Positions 24,435-33,216 of a stretch of 64,000 nucleotides of DNA are shown one piece after another. The DNA lies in NCBI GenBank assembly GCA_903866275.1, contig CAIPMU010000020.1, forward strand, positions 186,001-250,000, in the 5' to 3' direction. The DNA is from Vampirovibrio chlorellavorus (GTDB lineage Bacteria > Cyanobacteriota > Vampirovibrionia > Vampirovibrionales > Vampirovibrionaceae). Position 1 is the first letter of the stretch. Each line of letters starts with the position of its first letter. A model generated the notes under the pieces. The model worked only from the letters and a program-made list of their open reading frames with translations. It had not been told where the DNA came from and did no database searches. The translations under genes and the position numbers were made by a program.

Positions 24435-24614
24435 ATGTACGTCAATATTGTTCCCGGCTGTATCGCCTGTGGCGTTTGCGAAACGCTTTGTCCTAACGTG
24501 TTTACGGTCTATGACAGCGCCGAGGCCAATAATGACGCCGTACCGGGCTATGAGGCCGAATGTCGTGAAGCGGCTTCGGCTTGCCCGGTCAGCGTGATTA
24601 AAATCGAAGAATAG
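24435..24614 (+). CDS. Small single-cluster ferredoxin
   Basis: This 59-aa ferredoxin starts at ATG 24435 with GGAGGA upstream. Cluster ligands are C9, C12 and C15 (GCIACGVCETLCP) plus C50 (SACPVSVI). The extra cysteines C19 and C43 fall exactly where some single-cluster Desulfovibrio-type ferredoxins form a structural disulfide, so a lone [4Fe-4S] or [3Fe-4S] cluster is expected. It would carry one electron in the cytoplasm. It follows mrp by 60 bases and may be co-transcribed. An 8-bp stem at 24626-24670 lies downstream without a T-run. Confidence 0.9.
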   Translation: MYVNIVPGCIACGVCETLCPNVFTVYDSAEANNDAVPGYEAECREAASACPVSVIKIEE

Positions 24615-24724
24615 AAAAGCCGACTGCAGAGCCAGTGGTTCCCTCAGGGCGTTTCGTTTGTAGGCTCTGCCGATACCATTGGGTCAGCTTGAAGTCAGAT
24701 AGACAAAAAGTGGACTGTCCAGCC

Positions 24725-26491
24725 TTATCCCAACTGGGGGAGATTGACATAGAACTGGCTGCCCCGGTTCTCTTCGCTTTCCACCCAGATTTGGCCCTGA
24801 TGGGCTTCCACGATCTGGCGGCTGAGGTACAAGCCCAGCCCGGAGCCAGAAGACCGCTGTTTGCTGGTTCCCTGAGAGAAGCGTTGAAAGAGCAGGGGAA
24901 TATCCTGGGCGGGAATGCCCCGGCCTGTGTCCGCCACACAGATTTGAATGAGTGGGCGTTCCGTTGCGGATGCCGTCGCGCGTTGAGCTGAACCGGCGGG
25001 AGATTTTAAACGCATGCTGACCTGTATCTCGCCGCCTTTGGGGGTGAAATTAATGGCGTTGCCAATCAGGTTCACCATGACCCGTTTCAGTTCCTGTTTG
25101 TCGCCATGCACCAAATAGGGCTTCGTGCTGGTTGCCAGGGTGTTTTCAGACGCTTCAAAGTTCAGCACTAGCGTTTGACCCCGATTGTGCGCCAGGGCTT
25201 CCAGTTCCTGACCAATCCCGCCAATCAGGTCCGTCAGATTAACCGTGTCCAGAATCAGCTTTTGCCGTCCGCTTTCGTATTTGTAGACTTCCAGAAGCAC
25301 GTTTACCAGTCCCAAGAGTTCGCGGTTGCTCTGGATGAGCATGGTGATCAACTCCTGCTGACGGCTGGAGAGTTCCCCCAGCGTGCCATCGGCAAAGAAG
25401 CCCAGCGTCTGGATGGCGGCCAGCAGGGGGGTGCGTAAATCGTGGGTCAGGGTGGATACAAAATCATCCCGCAGGCGTTCAATCTCCTTGCGGGCAGTAA
25501 TGTCCCGCAGAACCACCACAAAGCCGCTGGAGGACCCGTTGGGATTGAATCCAGCATCCGACACGGGGTCAGCGGTTGATGCATTTGAAGGGTTTAGGGC
25601 GCTAAAGCCTCCGGTGGTTGATTCGGATGACAGAACAAGCGGGGCTATGCTTGCTTCCAGCGGTAATTCACCAATCAGCACCTCCTGAACCCGATGTGAC
25701 GGCGAGGCGGGCAGACCGGCATTCGAGCTGGCCGGGTTCTGGAACATGTCCCGCAAGGGGCCGGGTTTTCCATGCTCTGAATACGGGACGAGTACTTTTT
25801 CGATGGGTAAACCCACCGGATTGAGAGCGCTCAGTGGGGGGACTGTGTTCAGCCAGTGTTGCGCCGCCGGGTTAATGGCCGTGATGCAGAGGTCTTCATC
25901 CAGTGTCAAAATGCCATCGGCGGTGTTTTGAACAATGGATTGCAGTTTCTGGTAGGTGCTTCGCAAATCGCGGGTCCGTTCATCCACCAGTTGTTCCAGA
26001 TGGCGGTTGGTCCGCTCCAGCTCGGCCCGTGTTTCGGTTAAATCCTGAATGGACTGCCGGAGATCGCCGATCAGGTGGCTGCGTTCCAGGCCGTTGTGGA
26101 TGCTGAGTTTGAGTTCCTCGTTGTCCCAGGGTTTTTCAAGGTAGCGATAAATACCCACGGTGTTGATGGCCTGAATGGCGTTCTCTTTATCGGCATAGCC
26201 TGTGAGCAGAATCAGGGTGGCTTCCGGGAGGATCTCTTTCACGGCGCGCAGAAAGGCAATTCCGTCCATCCCCGGCATTGAAAAATCCGAGATAATCACA
26301 TCCGGGCGCAAGGTTTCTACCTGTGCCAGAGCGTCCAGCGGGTTGTTATAGCAGTGAATGCGGTGCGTGGTCTCCAGACTGAGCATGGTCTGGAGGCTGG
26401 AGGTCACCATCATCTCGTCATCGACGATGAGCAGGGTGCCTGTTCGGGCAGAGGCCGGGGCTTGCAAGGACTGCGGTTGCGACTGGTTCAT
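24725..26491 (-). CDS. Hybrid two-component protein: receiver, coiled coil, PAS, histidine kinase
   Basis: This 588-aa cytoplasmic protein begins with a receiver domain (about residues 15-135): acidic VDDE, phospho-acceptor Asp in VIISDFSMPGMDG, and Lys in YLEKPWDNEELK. A coiled coil (about 140-185) leads to a PAS domain (about 190-330) broken by a Ser/Asn/Gly-rich insert. The kinase core has the His box LTHDLRTPLLAAIQ, N-box VMVNLIGNAINFTPKGGE, DTGRGIPAQDIP and GSGLGLYLSRQI. It has no membrane helices. The RpfG-like receiver start (YLEKPW) is typical of regulators that sit in branched phosphorelays. The start at 26491 has AGGA five bases upstream. It is divergent from gmk; its partner is unknown. 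Confidence 0.88.
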   Translation of the reverse strand: MNQSQPQSLQAPASARTGTLLIVDDEMMVTSSLQTMLSLETTHRIHCYNNPLDALAQVETLRPDVIISDFSMPGMDGIAFLRAVKEILPEATLILLTGYADKENAIQAINTVGIYRYLEKPWDNEELKLSIHNGLERSHLIGDLRQSIQDLTETRAELERTNRHLEQLVDERTRDLRSTYQKLQSIVQNTADGILTLDEDLCITAINPAAQHWLNTVPPLSALNPVGLPIEKVLVPYSEHGKPGPLRDMFQNPASSNAGLPASPSHRVQEVLIGELPLEASIAPLVLSSESTTGGFSALNPSNASTADPVSDAGFNPNGSSSGFVVVLRDITARKEIERLRDDFVSTLTHDLRTPLLAAIQTLGFFADGTLGELSSRQQELITMLIQSNRELLGLVNVLLEVYKYESGRQKLILDTVNLTDLIGGIGQELEALAHNRGQTLVLNFEASENTLATSTKPYLVHGDKQELKRVMVNLIGNAINFTPKGGEIQVSMRLKSPAGSAQRATASATERPLIQICVADTGRGIPAQDIPLLFQRFSQGTSKQRSSGSGLGLYLSRQIVEAHQGQIWVESEENRGSQFYVNLPQLG

Positions 26492-26584
26492 AGCATCCTG
26501 AGGATTAGAAGTGATTGCCGGGGGACAAATCACTTTGGCGTACAATATCTATTATAAGCGTCATTCCTCAAGATAGTGAAACCC

Positions 26585-27178
26585 ATGACTGGCCATATTT
26601 TTATCATTACCGGGCCTTCCGGTGTTGGAAAAGGCACTCTGTGTGCCCTGCTTCTCAAAATCAATCCCCGCTTTACCCTCTCCATTTCGGCAACCAGCCG
26701 GACGGTTCGCGCAGGTGAAGTGGACGGGGTGAACTACTATTTCAAAACCCGCGAGGCCTTTGAGGCCATGATTGAACACGATCGGCAAGCGTTGGATGCC
26801 ACGCAGCATCATCTGCTGGAGTGGGCCGAGTATAACGGTCAGTTTTACGGCACCCCTCGGGAGCCCGTGGAGGCGGCCTTGCAATCGGGCCGTCATGTGT
26901 TGCTGGAAATTGAAACCGCTGGGGCGATGCAGGTGAAACAAAAATTTCCCGCAGCCTGCCAGATTTTTATCGCGCCCCCGGATATGACGACGCTGGAGCA
27001 ACGCTTGCGCGCCCGTGACACCGAAGATGAACTCAACATCCAGAATCGCCTGCGCATTGCCCAACACGAACTGACGCAACAGGATCGTTTTGATTATGTG
27101 GTTATTAACCACAAGCTGGATTCAGCCCTGAGCGAAATTTCCCAGATTGTGGAAAACTGGCACGGCTCAGGTGTTTGA
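26585..27178 (+). CDS. gmk: Guanylate kinase
   Basis: This 197-aa enzyme phosphorylates GMP to GDP with ATP. The P-loop is ITGPSGVGKGTL near residue 10. The GMP-binding stretch SATSRTVRAGEVDGVNYYF and the EWAEYNGQFYGTPREPVE segment are diagnostic, as is the lid region RLRARDTEDELNIQNRL. I favour ATG 26585 over the GTG nine bases upstream because it places the P-loop at the usual distance; neither has a strong ribosome site. TATTAT-type -10 sequences occur about 30 bases upstream. Length is normal. Confidence 0.95.
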   Translation: MTGHIFIITGPSGVGKGTLCALLLKINPRFTLSISATSRTVRAGEVDGVNYYFKTREAFEAMIEHDRQALDATQHHLLEWAEYNGQFYGTPREPVEAALQSGRHVLLEIETAGAMQVKQKFPAACQIFIAPPDMTTLEQRLRARDTEDELNIQNRLRIAQHELTQQDRFDYVVINHKLDSALSEISQIVENWHGSGV

Positions 27179-27735
27179 TCGTTAAAAGGCCACTCCTTGC
27201 CGTTTCAGGCAGAGAGTGGCCAATCGTGTCCTTTAAACTGAGCCTGTCAAAGATGATTTTTGAGGTGAGTGCCAAAGTTACGCGATGGCGTGAAATGAAC
27301 GGCCACCGTGAATAGTGGCGATTGCGTTTACCGCATCGGTTTTAATCGGCAGTATCGGGCTATTCGTAATCCGTGGGCCACGTCCAGTTTCGGGGCGTGA
27401 TACTGGACCAGCATATTGGGGCAGGCAAAATTGATTGACCTTTGGCCTATTGGGCTTCTTGCTTGTCTCGTCACTCACCTTCATTAGTGCAAAACGAACA
27501 CCTCAATCGCATGAGGTATTTTAACGTTTCCTGATTGAACACGCCTGAATGTTTCACTAGCTTTGCTATGGGCATGAACATAATTTCATCAAAATAGGTG
27601 CCGGTTGATTTACAAGGTTGTTCCGAAAATCTCAGGCCAATATCCGCTTTATAGAAGAATTCATCCCTGTTTTATGAACGAGGATCATTGCCTGAAAGTT
27701 GACTAACACAAAATCGGCATCGACAGTTTTAATCC
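27179..27735. other. Intergenic region after gmk, with a hairpin
   Basis: GGCCACTC (27188-27195) and GAGTGGCC (27214-27221) form a perfect 8-bp stem right after gmk and may end its transcript, though no strong T-run follows. A 68-codon minus-strand frame at 27278-27484 has no ribosome site, and I could not decide whether it is real. I see nothing else in the remaining stretch. Confidence 0.5.
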
Positions 27736-29322
27736 ATGATAAGTCAGCGATTCCGCGTTTCGAGTGGATGGGTTATTGATATGTCCTTCTCAGACATCAC
27801 CAGTGGATTATGGCCGAATAAAGGTGCCAAAAAAAAGACAAAAGCCGAGCAACAAGCCGATAAACTGGCTAAATTGGCGCGAAAGCGTGAGCAACAGTAT
27901 GCTCAAATCCATGATGAGGTGGTGGATACCATTGAACTTCGCAATCAAAAGCAGGGCGAAGTCGTGCAACAGGCGGTCAATCTGGCGAGTCAGCCAGCCG
28001 TGCAGCAGGTGGCCCTTTCGGTGGCCGGGCAACCGGTATCTTCTGAGACTGCCAAAAGAATGCAGCGCAATATGACGTTGGCTGCTCAGCAGGTCGCGCA
28101 AAATCCCCAGCACATTAACCCGGCCATGCTGACGGCTTTGCAAAATGTGAATATCAGTCCAGCCTTGGCGCAAGGGGTGCTTACGGGCTTCACTGACGGT
28201 AAGGCTGCCGTCGCTCAGCTATCGCCCGCGCAATATGTTAAACCTGCCGTCTGTGCTTATGTACAAACCGGTCAAAATGTACTGGCTGTCTCTCCGGATG
28301 TGGCCAAACTGGCCTATCGGCAACACCAGCTTGGGCAGCAGGCGGTGCGTTTTGGCAAAGAAAAAGACAAGTTGCAGGATGTCCGGTTGGCCCAATTGGC
28401 AGCGCAGAACGGGACCCTGAACCAGCAGAAAAAAGGGCGGATTCAGTCCGGTTCCTTGCAGGCCAATTCCCCGGAGGAGCTGGTGGCACTTTTAAGCGGG
28501 ACTGCGCCGGTCAGTCATATTACCAAAGCCGATATTCAACTGTCGATTCCCGGTGTGCCGGGTTTGCTGCCGGGGTCTGCTCCGCAAAAATTGCAGCTTC
28601 CCCAAGTGCAAACGGAAAAGAATCAGTCGCTCTTCACGGGTAAAAAAGCAGATGAATCGTCGTTAACACCCAATGAGCTCACCATTCAAAAATTGAAACA
28701 GCGGGACCAGCGTATTGAACAACTCGATCAGCAGTTGCGTCAGCAGGACCCGGTCGCTTTGCAAGCCGCTTTGCAACAGCGGGACGCCGCACAGGTGCAG
28801 GTGGTGAAACAGGTGGGTCAGGCCTTGATCAGTCAACCTCGGGAAGCTGTGACCATGGCTGCCGGTTATCTTTGGCCTAAAATGCCTAAAAGCGCCGATG
28901 CACAGGCGCCGTTTACAGAGGCACAAATCCAGCAGGCCGAGGGCAAGGTGGGCTATGCGCTGGGCCGCCAAATGGCCAATGGCCAGGTTGAGACTGCCTT
29001 ACAGACCCAAGTTCGGTTAGAGAATCTCCATGCGGCGGGTCGTCCCGTTGCCCAGGAGCTCAAAAATTTGCACCAGGATCGCGTTATGGAGATCGATCGC
29101 CGCATGGAAATTCATGACGGTGAGCAATTTTACGACGCCTTCTCTGCCCCGGAAGAACTGGCTGGCGCGGAGCGGTTTTATGAACAGGCCGCTGTCCGGG
29201 CTTTGCCTCGCCCAGAGGATGCTTTATATTTGAATTCACAAATTCCCCGTTTCCTGCCGAATACCTTCCATGAAGGGTTTCGGCGGGCGTTTAATGGCAC
29301 GCAGCCTCAAGCATTGAGTTAG
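27736..29322 (+). CDS. Orphan Gln/Ala-rich helical protein
   Basis: This 528-aa protein (513 if started at the ATG 27781) matches no family I know. It is very rich in Gln, Ala and charged residues. It begins with a Lys-rich segment (KKKTKAEQQADKLAKLARKR) and contains a likely coiled coil near residues 315-350 (KQRDQRIEQLDQQLRQQDPV). The rest alternates amphipathic helices with loops; there is no signal peptide or membrane helix. It opens the stretch of orphan genes and stands alone on its strand, converging on the Thr-repeat protein. Either start lacks a strong ribosome site. A secreted effector or structural role are both open. Confidence 0.7.
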   Translation: MISQRFRVSSGWVIDMSFSDITSGLWPNKGAKKKTKAEQQADKLAKLARKREQQYAQIHDEVVDTIELRNQKQGEVVQQAVNLASQPAVQQVALSVAGQPVSSETAKRMQRNMTLAAQQVAQNPQHINPAMLTALQNVNISPALAQGVLTGFTDGKAAVAQLSPAQYVKPAVCAYVQTGQNVLAVSPDVAKLAYRQHQLGQQAVRFGKEKDKLQDVRLAQLAAQNGTLNQQKKGRIQSGSLQANSPEELVALLSGTAPVSHITKADIQLSIPGVPGLLPGSAPQKLQLPQVQTEKNQSLFTGKKADESSLTPNELTIQKLKQRDQRIEQLDQQLRQQDPVALQAALQQRDAAQVQVVKQVGQALISQPREAVTMAAGYLWPKMPKSADAQAPFTEAQIQQAEGKVGYALGRQMANGQVETALQTQVRLENLHAAGRPVAQELKNLHQDRVMEIDRRMEIHDGEQFYDAFSAPEELAGAERFYEQAAVRALPRPEDALYLNSQIPRFLPNTFHEGFRRAFNGTQPQALS

Positions 29323-29434
29323 GGCTGAACCACTTTTGAACGGGAAATATTGGGGGATAGCGAATTGCGCTATTCATGAGGTCATTTTTGTCCCCATTTA
29401 GAAACGTTGAGATGAGGCGTTGGTAAAGCAGGCG

Positions 29435-29463
29435 TTGGGCCACTTCAATCCGAAATGGCCCAA
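29435..29463. terminator. Hairpin between convergent genes
   Basis: TTGGGCCA (29435-29442) pairs perfectly with TGGCCCAA (29456-29463) across 13 bases, in the 170-base gap between two converging genes. There is no clear T-run on either side, so it would be a weak or factor-assisted bidirectional terminator. Confidence 0.4.
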
Positions 29464-29492
29464 GCTGTTCATGGTTTCTATTTTAGATTGAT

Positions 29493-30917
29493 TTATTGGG
29501 TCTGTGTCGTGCTGGTCTGGGCATTCGACTGCGGGATGGTGATCCCCAGAGACTGCACGATCTGGGTCAGGACCTGCATAAATTGAGTCAGAATGGGGAC
29601 CAGGGTGCTGACCAGATCAGAACTGCCAGTGCTGGTGGTAGTGGTTGGATCGGTTGTGGATCCAGTGCTGGTAGTAGTGGTTGGATCGGTTGTGGATCCA
29701 GTGCTGGTAGTAGTGGTTGGATCGGTTGTGGATCCAGTGCTGGTGGTAGTGGTTGGATCGGTTGTGGATCCAGTGCTGGTGGTAGTGGTTGGATCGGTTG
29801 TGGATCCAGTGCTGGTGGTAGTGGCTGGATCGGTTGTGGATCCAGTGCTGGTAGTAGTGGTGGGATCGGTTGTGGACCCAGTCCCGGTGGTCGAGCTCGC
29901 ACCGCTGACATTCTGGCTTACGCCCAGTACTTGCAGCAGTGTGGTAAAGATTTGTATCATCGTGGACAGTATGGGAGCAATCATGCCAGCCAATCCACCG
30001 GTTGTTGCGTCAGAAGAACCAGCGCCGGTTGTTGAGCCCGTACCGGTTGTGGACCCTGTATCGCTTGTGGAACCAGTACCGGTTGTTGAGCCATTGCCCG
30101 TTGTGGTGTCTGCGCCGGTTGTGTAGCCAGCACCGGTACCTGAACCGGTGTCAATCGCCGTACTAGGAACTGCAAAAATGTTAGGCCGTTGATAACCTGA
30201 AGCGTCTAATTGTGGTGCTGTTTGAGGTTTAGTTGCTCCATCGAAGGTTTCACCCAACAAGCCAGTGGGAGCAACGCCATCTGTGTTTACACCGATCCCC
30301 TTGGAGGCAACTCTGACACTCATGTACTCGGTATCATTATTTTTGGCATCGTGTAAATTGGTGTTGAACCCCAGAGTGTATTCTGGCGAGGTTACGATAA
30401 TCTGGTCGCCTTTTTTGGTGATCGTGCTGCCCGATGCCAGGACCACGGGCATACCATCACTGAGATCCTTGTCTTGACCATTGATTGCGACTGAGCCATC
30501 GGAGCGAATTTCCACCTGTTGTCCGGAAACGGTCAAACCAATGTCTTTTACATATTTTTTATCGCTGCCAGCCGGGCCATCAATCCGAGCGTTCATTGCC
30601 AGGTTATTATCCTGCAGCAGGTTAAACGTGCCAGACTCTTTAAAGTCATATTGTCCTTTATCGGCACCATAGATGTGACCTTCGCCACAAAAACCGGCGT
30701 TTTGACTGGGTGCCAATACAGAAGCATTTGCCGGTGGTCCTGCAATGCCCGTATCTAAGCACTGAGACGGGGTATAGCTATCGCTAGTGCTGGCCGAAGC
30801 CTGGCCCGTTGCACCTGTGCTGGCTGCAGGGATATTACCAGAGCCCGCTGCTGGGGCAGGCGTATTGTAATAATTATTGGTGACATACGTGGTTGTACCC
30901 GGAATTGAACTTGTCAT
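29493..30917 (-). CDS. Thr/Ser/Gly-rich repeat protein with a beta-rich N-terminal domain
   Basis: This 474-aa protein has a low-complexity N-terminus, then a folded segment at about residues 75-200 (GEGHIYGADKGQYDFKESGT, then DIGLTVSGQQVEIRSDGSVA). That segment recalls von Willebrand D-like or DUF1521-like beta domains. A Gly/Thr/Ser linker leads to a hydrophobic helix (MIAPILSTMIQIFTTLLQVL), then seven 12-residue repeats (STGSTTDPTTTT), then a second similar hydrophobic segment (LVPILTQFMQVLTQIVQSL). The two matching helices flanking the repeat suggest an internal duplication. No Sec signal is seen. I chose the ATG at 30917 because AGAGGA lies upstream. Adhesin-like or effector roles are possible; neither is shown. 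Confidence 0.7.
   Translation of the reverse strand: MTSSIPGTTTYVTNNYYNTPAPAAGSGNIPAASTGATGQASASTSDSYTPSQCLDTGIAGPPANASVLAPSQNAGFCGEGHIYGADKGQYDFKESGTFNLLQDNNLAMNARIDGPAGSDKKYVKDIGLTVSGQQVEIRSDGSVAINGQDKDLSDGMPVVLASGSTITKKGDQIIVTSPEYTLGFNTNLHDAKNNDTEYMSVRVASKGIGVNTDGVAPTGLLGETFDGATKPQTAPQLDASGYQRPNIFAVPSTAIDTGSGTGAGYTTGADTTTGNGSTTGTGSTSDTGSTTGTGSTTGAGSSDATTGGLAGMIAPILSTMIQIFTTLLQVLGVSQNVSGASSTTGTGSTTDPTTTTSTGSTTDPATTTSTGSTTDPTTTTSTGSTTDPTTTTSTGSTTDPTTTTSTGSTTDPTTTTSTGSTTDPTTTTSTGSSDLVSTLVPILTQFMQVLTQIVQSLGITIPQSNAQTSTTQTQ
29626..29877. repeat. Seven tandem 36-bp repeats inside the Thr-rich protein gene
   Basis: Units start at 29626, 29662, 29698, 29734, 29770, 29806 and 29842. They are nearly identical, differing at a few third-codon and Thr/Ala positions. 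Each codes (minus strand) for a 12-residue STGSTTDPTTTT block. The 36-base length keeps the frame, so copy number can change without breaking the gene. Confidence 0.9.
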
Positions 30918-31374
30918 ACTCTCTCTGTCCTCTCTCACTGAACTAATTCTTTTGTTTGAAAGCTTTCTCGCCTATGAATTTTTATCGCTATGATTTTTAA
31001 AAAACAAATATTGAAAGCGTATTGCCTGCTTGTTACTAATATTTACAATAGGGCGACAATATAATGCCGTTCGATACGTTTATGCGTTGTGGGCGACGGG
31101 TGTTTTTTGACGACTGGTTGCGCGGATGTTTGAGTCCCTGTGTGTTTTATACCGTCCTGGGGATTTTACTTAACTCAGGCAATTTCCCGAGTGGTTTTGC
31201 TTTAATCCAGTTACCAGAACATTCATCACCTTGTTGGTCATTGTGGTTGTTCTGCAAGCCCGAATAGTCTCGATGCGTATCCAGAAAGAGACGATGGGCT
31301 TTGTTCCTCTCGCTTGAAATCCCGGTGTTTAGTAGTTACTTCTGTTCAAATGAACTAAAAAGGAAATCTTCCCG
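30918..31374. other. Intergenic region between divergent orphan genes
   Basis: About 455 bases, A/T-rich near 30940-31060. A 67-codon frame at 31064-31267 lacks a ribosome site and family features, so it is not called. Both flanking genes are likely to be driven from here, but no clear promoter pair stands out. Confidence 0.5.
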
Positions 31375-31929
31375 ATGCGTCTGATGACCTTTGCTGGTGG
31401 GTGTGATTTACCCCGCTCGTCCTCGTCACAAACTATGGCAACGTCGCCATCAACTGGCTGGAGTCAATCGGTTGTGCCGGATCAATTCAGCCGGAGTCTC
31501 CAGAAATCACCCGCTTTTAAAGCACCCCATTTTGGCATGGAAGCGGCGCCGCCACCGCCACCGCCGCCGGGTCCCTGGCACCAGCTCCCGGAGGATGCGG
31601 TGGGCGATAATAACATCGGGGACGCTGAAAATCCGGAGGGGCAGGAAAACCCAAATCCGGAGGAGCAGGCTAATTTTCATACCCCGGATAACGCACCAAT
31701 AGTGAACAACGTTCCACCACCCGTCAGGCGTCAGGGTTTGGTTCCCAGTCCCGCTGTCCGAAATCTTCTGGCGCTGTTTGATCAGGTCGCAGAGCAGCCC
31801 GCGCAAGATGCTGAGCCTGACCCCGCCGACGTCCAGCTCGCGCACTCGGAAAGTTCTCAGGCCTCTGCGATTACCTTGCAAGCTCGCTCTCCTTTTAGCA
31901 CACCTCAATCCAAGCGTAAAAGAGATTAA
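31375..31929 (+). CDS. Orphan proline-rich disordered protein
   Basis: This 184-aa protein has AAGGAAA upstream of its ATG. It is largely disordered by composition: a Ser/Thr-rich start, a run of seven prolines after EAA near residue 58, an acidic Asn/Pro/Glu stretch, and a basic tail KRKRD. There is one short predicted helix (AVRNLLALFDQVAE). No signal peptide or known domain is seen. The basic Lys/Arg C-terminus resembles a nuclear-localisation or DNA-contact patch, but that is only suggestive. A strong bidirectional terminator follows. Confidence 0.65.
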   Translation: MRLMTFAGGCDLPRSSSSQTMATSPSTGWSQSVVPDQFSRSLQKSPAFKAPHFGMEAAPPPPPPPGPWHQLPEDAVGDNNIGDAENPEGQENPNPEEQANFHTPDNAPIVNNVPPPVRRQGLVPSPAVRNLLALFDQVAEQPAQDAEPDPADVQLAHSESSQASAITLQARSPFSTPQSKRKRD

Positions 31930-31977
31930 GCAGAGATTGAACAGATCGGTTTAGTCCGGCCCTGAAGGATTTAAATA

Positions 31978-32022
31978 GAAAAAACGCCCCCGGCTTGAAA
32001 TCTGAGCCGGGGGCGTTCTTTT
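31978..32022. terminator. Bidirectional terminator between convergent orphan genes
   Basis: AACGCCCCCGGCT (31983-31995) pairs perfectly with AGCCGGGGGCGTT (32005-32017). TTCTTTT lies on the plus side and a run of As (Ts on the minus strand) on the other side, so it can end both neighbouring transcripts. Confidence 0.88.
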
Positions 32023-32031
32023 GCTGAAACT

Positions 32032-32727
32032 TTAGTTGGTGGCCGCAGGTTTAAGGCGACCCAACCAGTTTTGGAACCTGACCCGCCAGTCTTGCAACCT
32101 GATACGATGCAAGGCGTAGGCATTGAGCTCTTTTCCATCCGGGCCAACGTAATTGCAACGGCCAAAGACGGCTTTTATTCGGTGCCAGAGCGTGATATTT
32201 TCGCCTTCCTGAGTGGCCAGTTTGTAGGTTTTCCCCAACAGGCGCGTGGATGCTGCGGGCAGGGAGAACCCGAATCGGCCACCCACAATCAGGAGTAAGG
32301 CGGGTACCAGCATATTGAAGAAGCCCTTGCCGGAGGCCTCGGCATCGTGATGGTTCAGGCCTTTGGCAAGTTTGAAAAGGCCGTCACCAGTTGCACCCAT
32401 TAGCAGGAGTGCCGCGAAGGCTGGGCCAAATAAGAGCTTAGCGCCATATAAGGTGCCCATAATGGCCAGTCCTTTAGCGGTCCCTAAGGTGTGAAAGGCA
32501 GACTGGGCGGCCTGGGCGAAGCCCTGAAAAAAGCCGGTTTTCTTTTTGTTGGGTTGCTTGGCAGGATTGGGCGCGCCATTGATGGATACGACATCCGGCC
32601 GAAACGGGACGAAAGGCGTATAGCTGAACATACCAGGCGGTGGAGGCGGCACAAACTGGAAGGGATTGCCATATCCATTTCCGCTCCAGTTATTGAAACC
32701 ACCTTGATAACCCATTCCTGAAGGCAT
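32032..32727 (-). CDS. Orphan membrane-associated protein with Gly/Asn/Pro-rich N-terminus
   Basis: This 231-aa protein starts with a Gly/Asn/Phe/Pro-rich region (about residues 1-60, including PPPPPG). A basic KKKTGFFQGF segment follows, then two hydrophobic helices (about 85-115, GLAIMGTLYGAKLLFGPAFA, and about 135-155, FFNMLVPALLLIVGGRFGF). The C-terminal third is basic (RIRLQDWRVRFQNWLGRLK). The layout (disordered Pro-rich part plus hydrophobic hairpin) recurs in another orphan at 41.4-42.4 kb. No known family. Methionines at residues 1 and 5 both have poorly spaced ribosome sites, so the exact start is uncertain. Confidence 0.65.
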   Translation of the reverse strand: MPSGMGYQGGFNNWSGNGYGNPFQFVPPPPPGMFSYTPFVPFRPDVVSINGAPNPAKQPNKKKTGFFQGFAQAAQSAFHTLGTAKGLAIMGTLYGAKLLFGPAFAALLLMGATGDGLFKLAKGLNHHDAEASGKGFFNMLVPALLLIVGGRFGFSLPAASTRLLGKTYKLATQEGENITLWHRIKAVFGRCNYVGPDGKELNAYALHRIRLQDWRVRFQNWLGRLKPAATN

Positions 32728-33216
32728 CCTTTCAGTTAGATCCGTTAGAATCCTAAAATAGTCGTGTCAGGTTTTTCGTTTCGATTGGTTTTTTCATACC
32801 TGCTGCACGCATAAAAACAACTTTTGGCAATCTTGTGCCATGCCGGGATCTGGATTTGGAAAGTATCGCTTTCTATTGTTTGCGTTCATGCTTGCAGGGC
32901 GTCGCCTGCATCAATGCGACGGAGGGGAGATACTGATGGGGCCATAGAGGGTACTTTGCGATTTTGGACGAAATAAAACTTGCCTTCGTGAAAATTTGGC
33001 TTAAAATAGTTGGATTCATGGGTTACATATTGATGTCAATTGACATGAATAGTTTGGGGTTTCATTTCCGGAATGGCAGCTGCGTGCCCCCCTGATGGGA
33101 GGGTTGACCAGAATGGCAACTTGAATGATTCACCGGCTTGGATATAAATCGCATAGTCGCATTCACATAGTGGGTTTTTAGAGATTGTTACTAACCAATC
33201 TAAAGGGGAGTTTTTA
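32728..33216. other. Intergenic region without visible gene
   Basis: About 490 bases between divergent orphan genes. I see no supported open frame. The last 100 bases hold the ribosome site of the next gene and presumably its promoter, but no box pair is clear. Confidence 0.5.

Noticed and set aside
24626-24670. 8-bp inverted repeat after the ferredoxin gene as a terminator
   Set aside because: The loop is about 29 bases and no T-run follows, so a terminator is not supported.
27278-27484. 68-codon minus-strand frame
   Set aside because: The C-terminal part reads somewhat like a protein but there is no ribosome site and no family; kept only as a note.
29626-29877. Possible CRISPR array because of regular direct repeats
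   Set aside because: Units are contiguous without unique spacers and code for a protein repeat; no cas genes are present.
29496-30126. Long plus-strand frames with Gly/Val-rich repeats opposite the Thr-rich gene
   Set aside because: The 36-bp tandem array has a length divisible by three, so several frames stay open. Only the minus-strand frame has a ribosome site and a folded, non-repeat N-terminal part.
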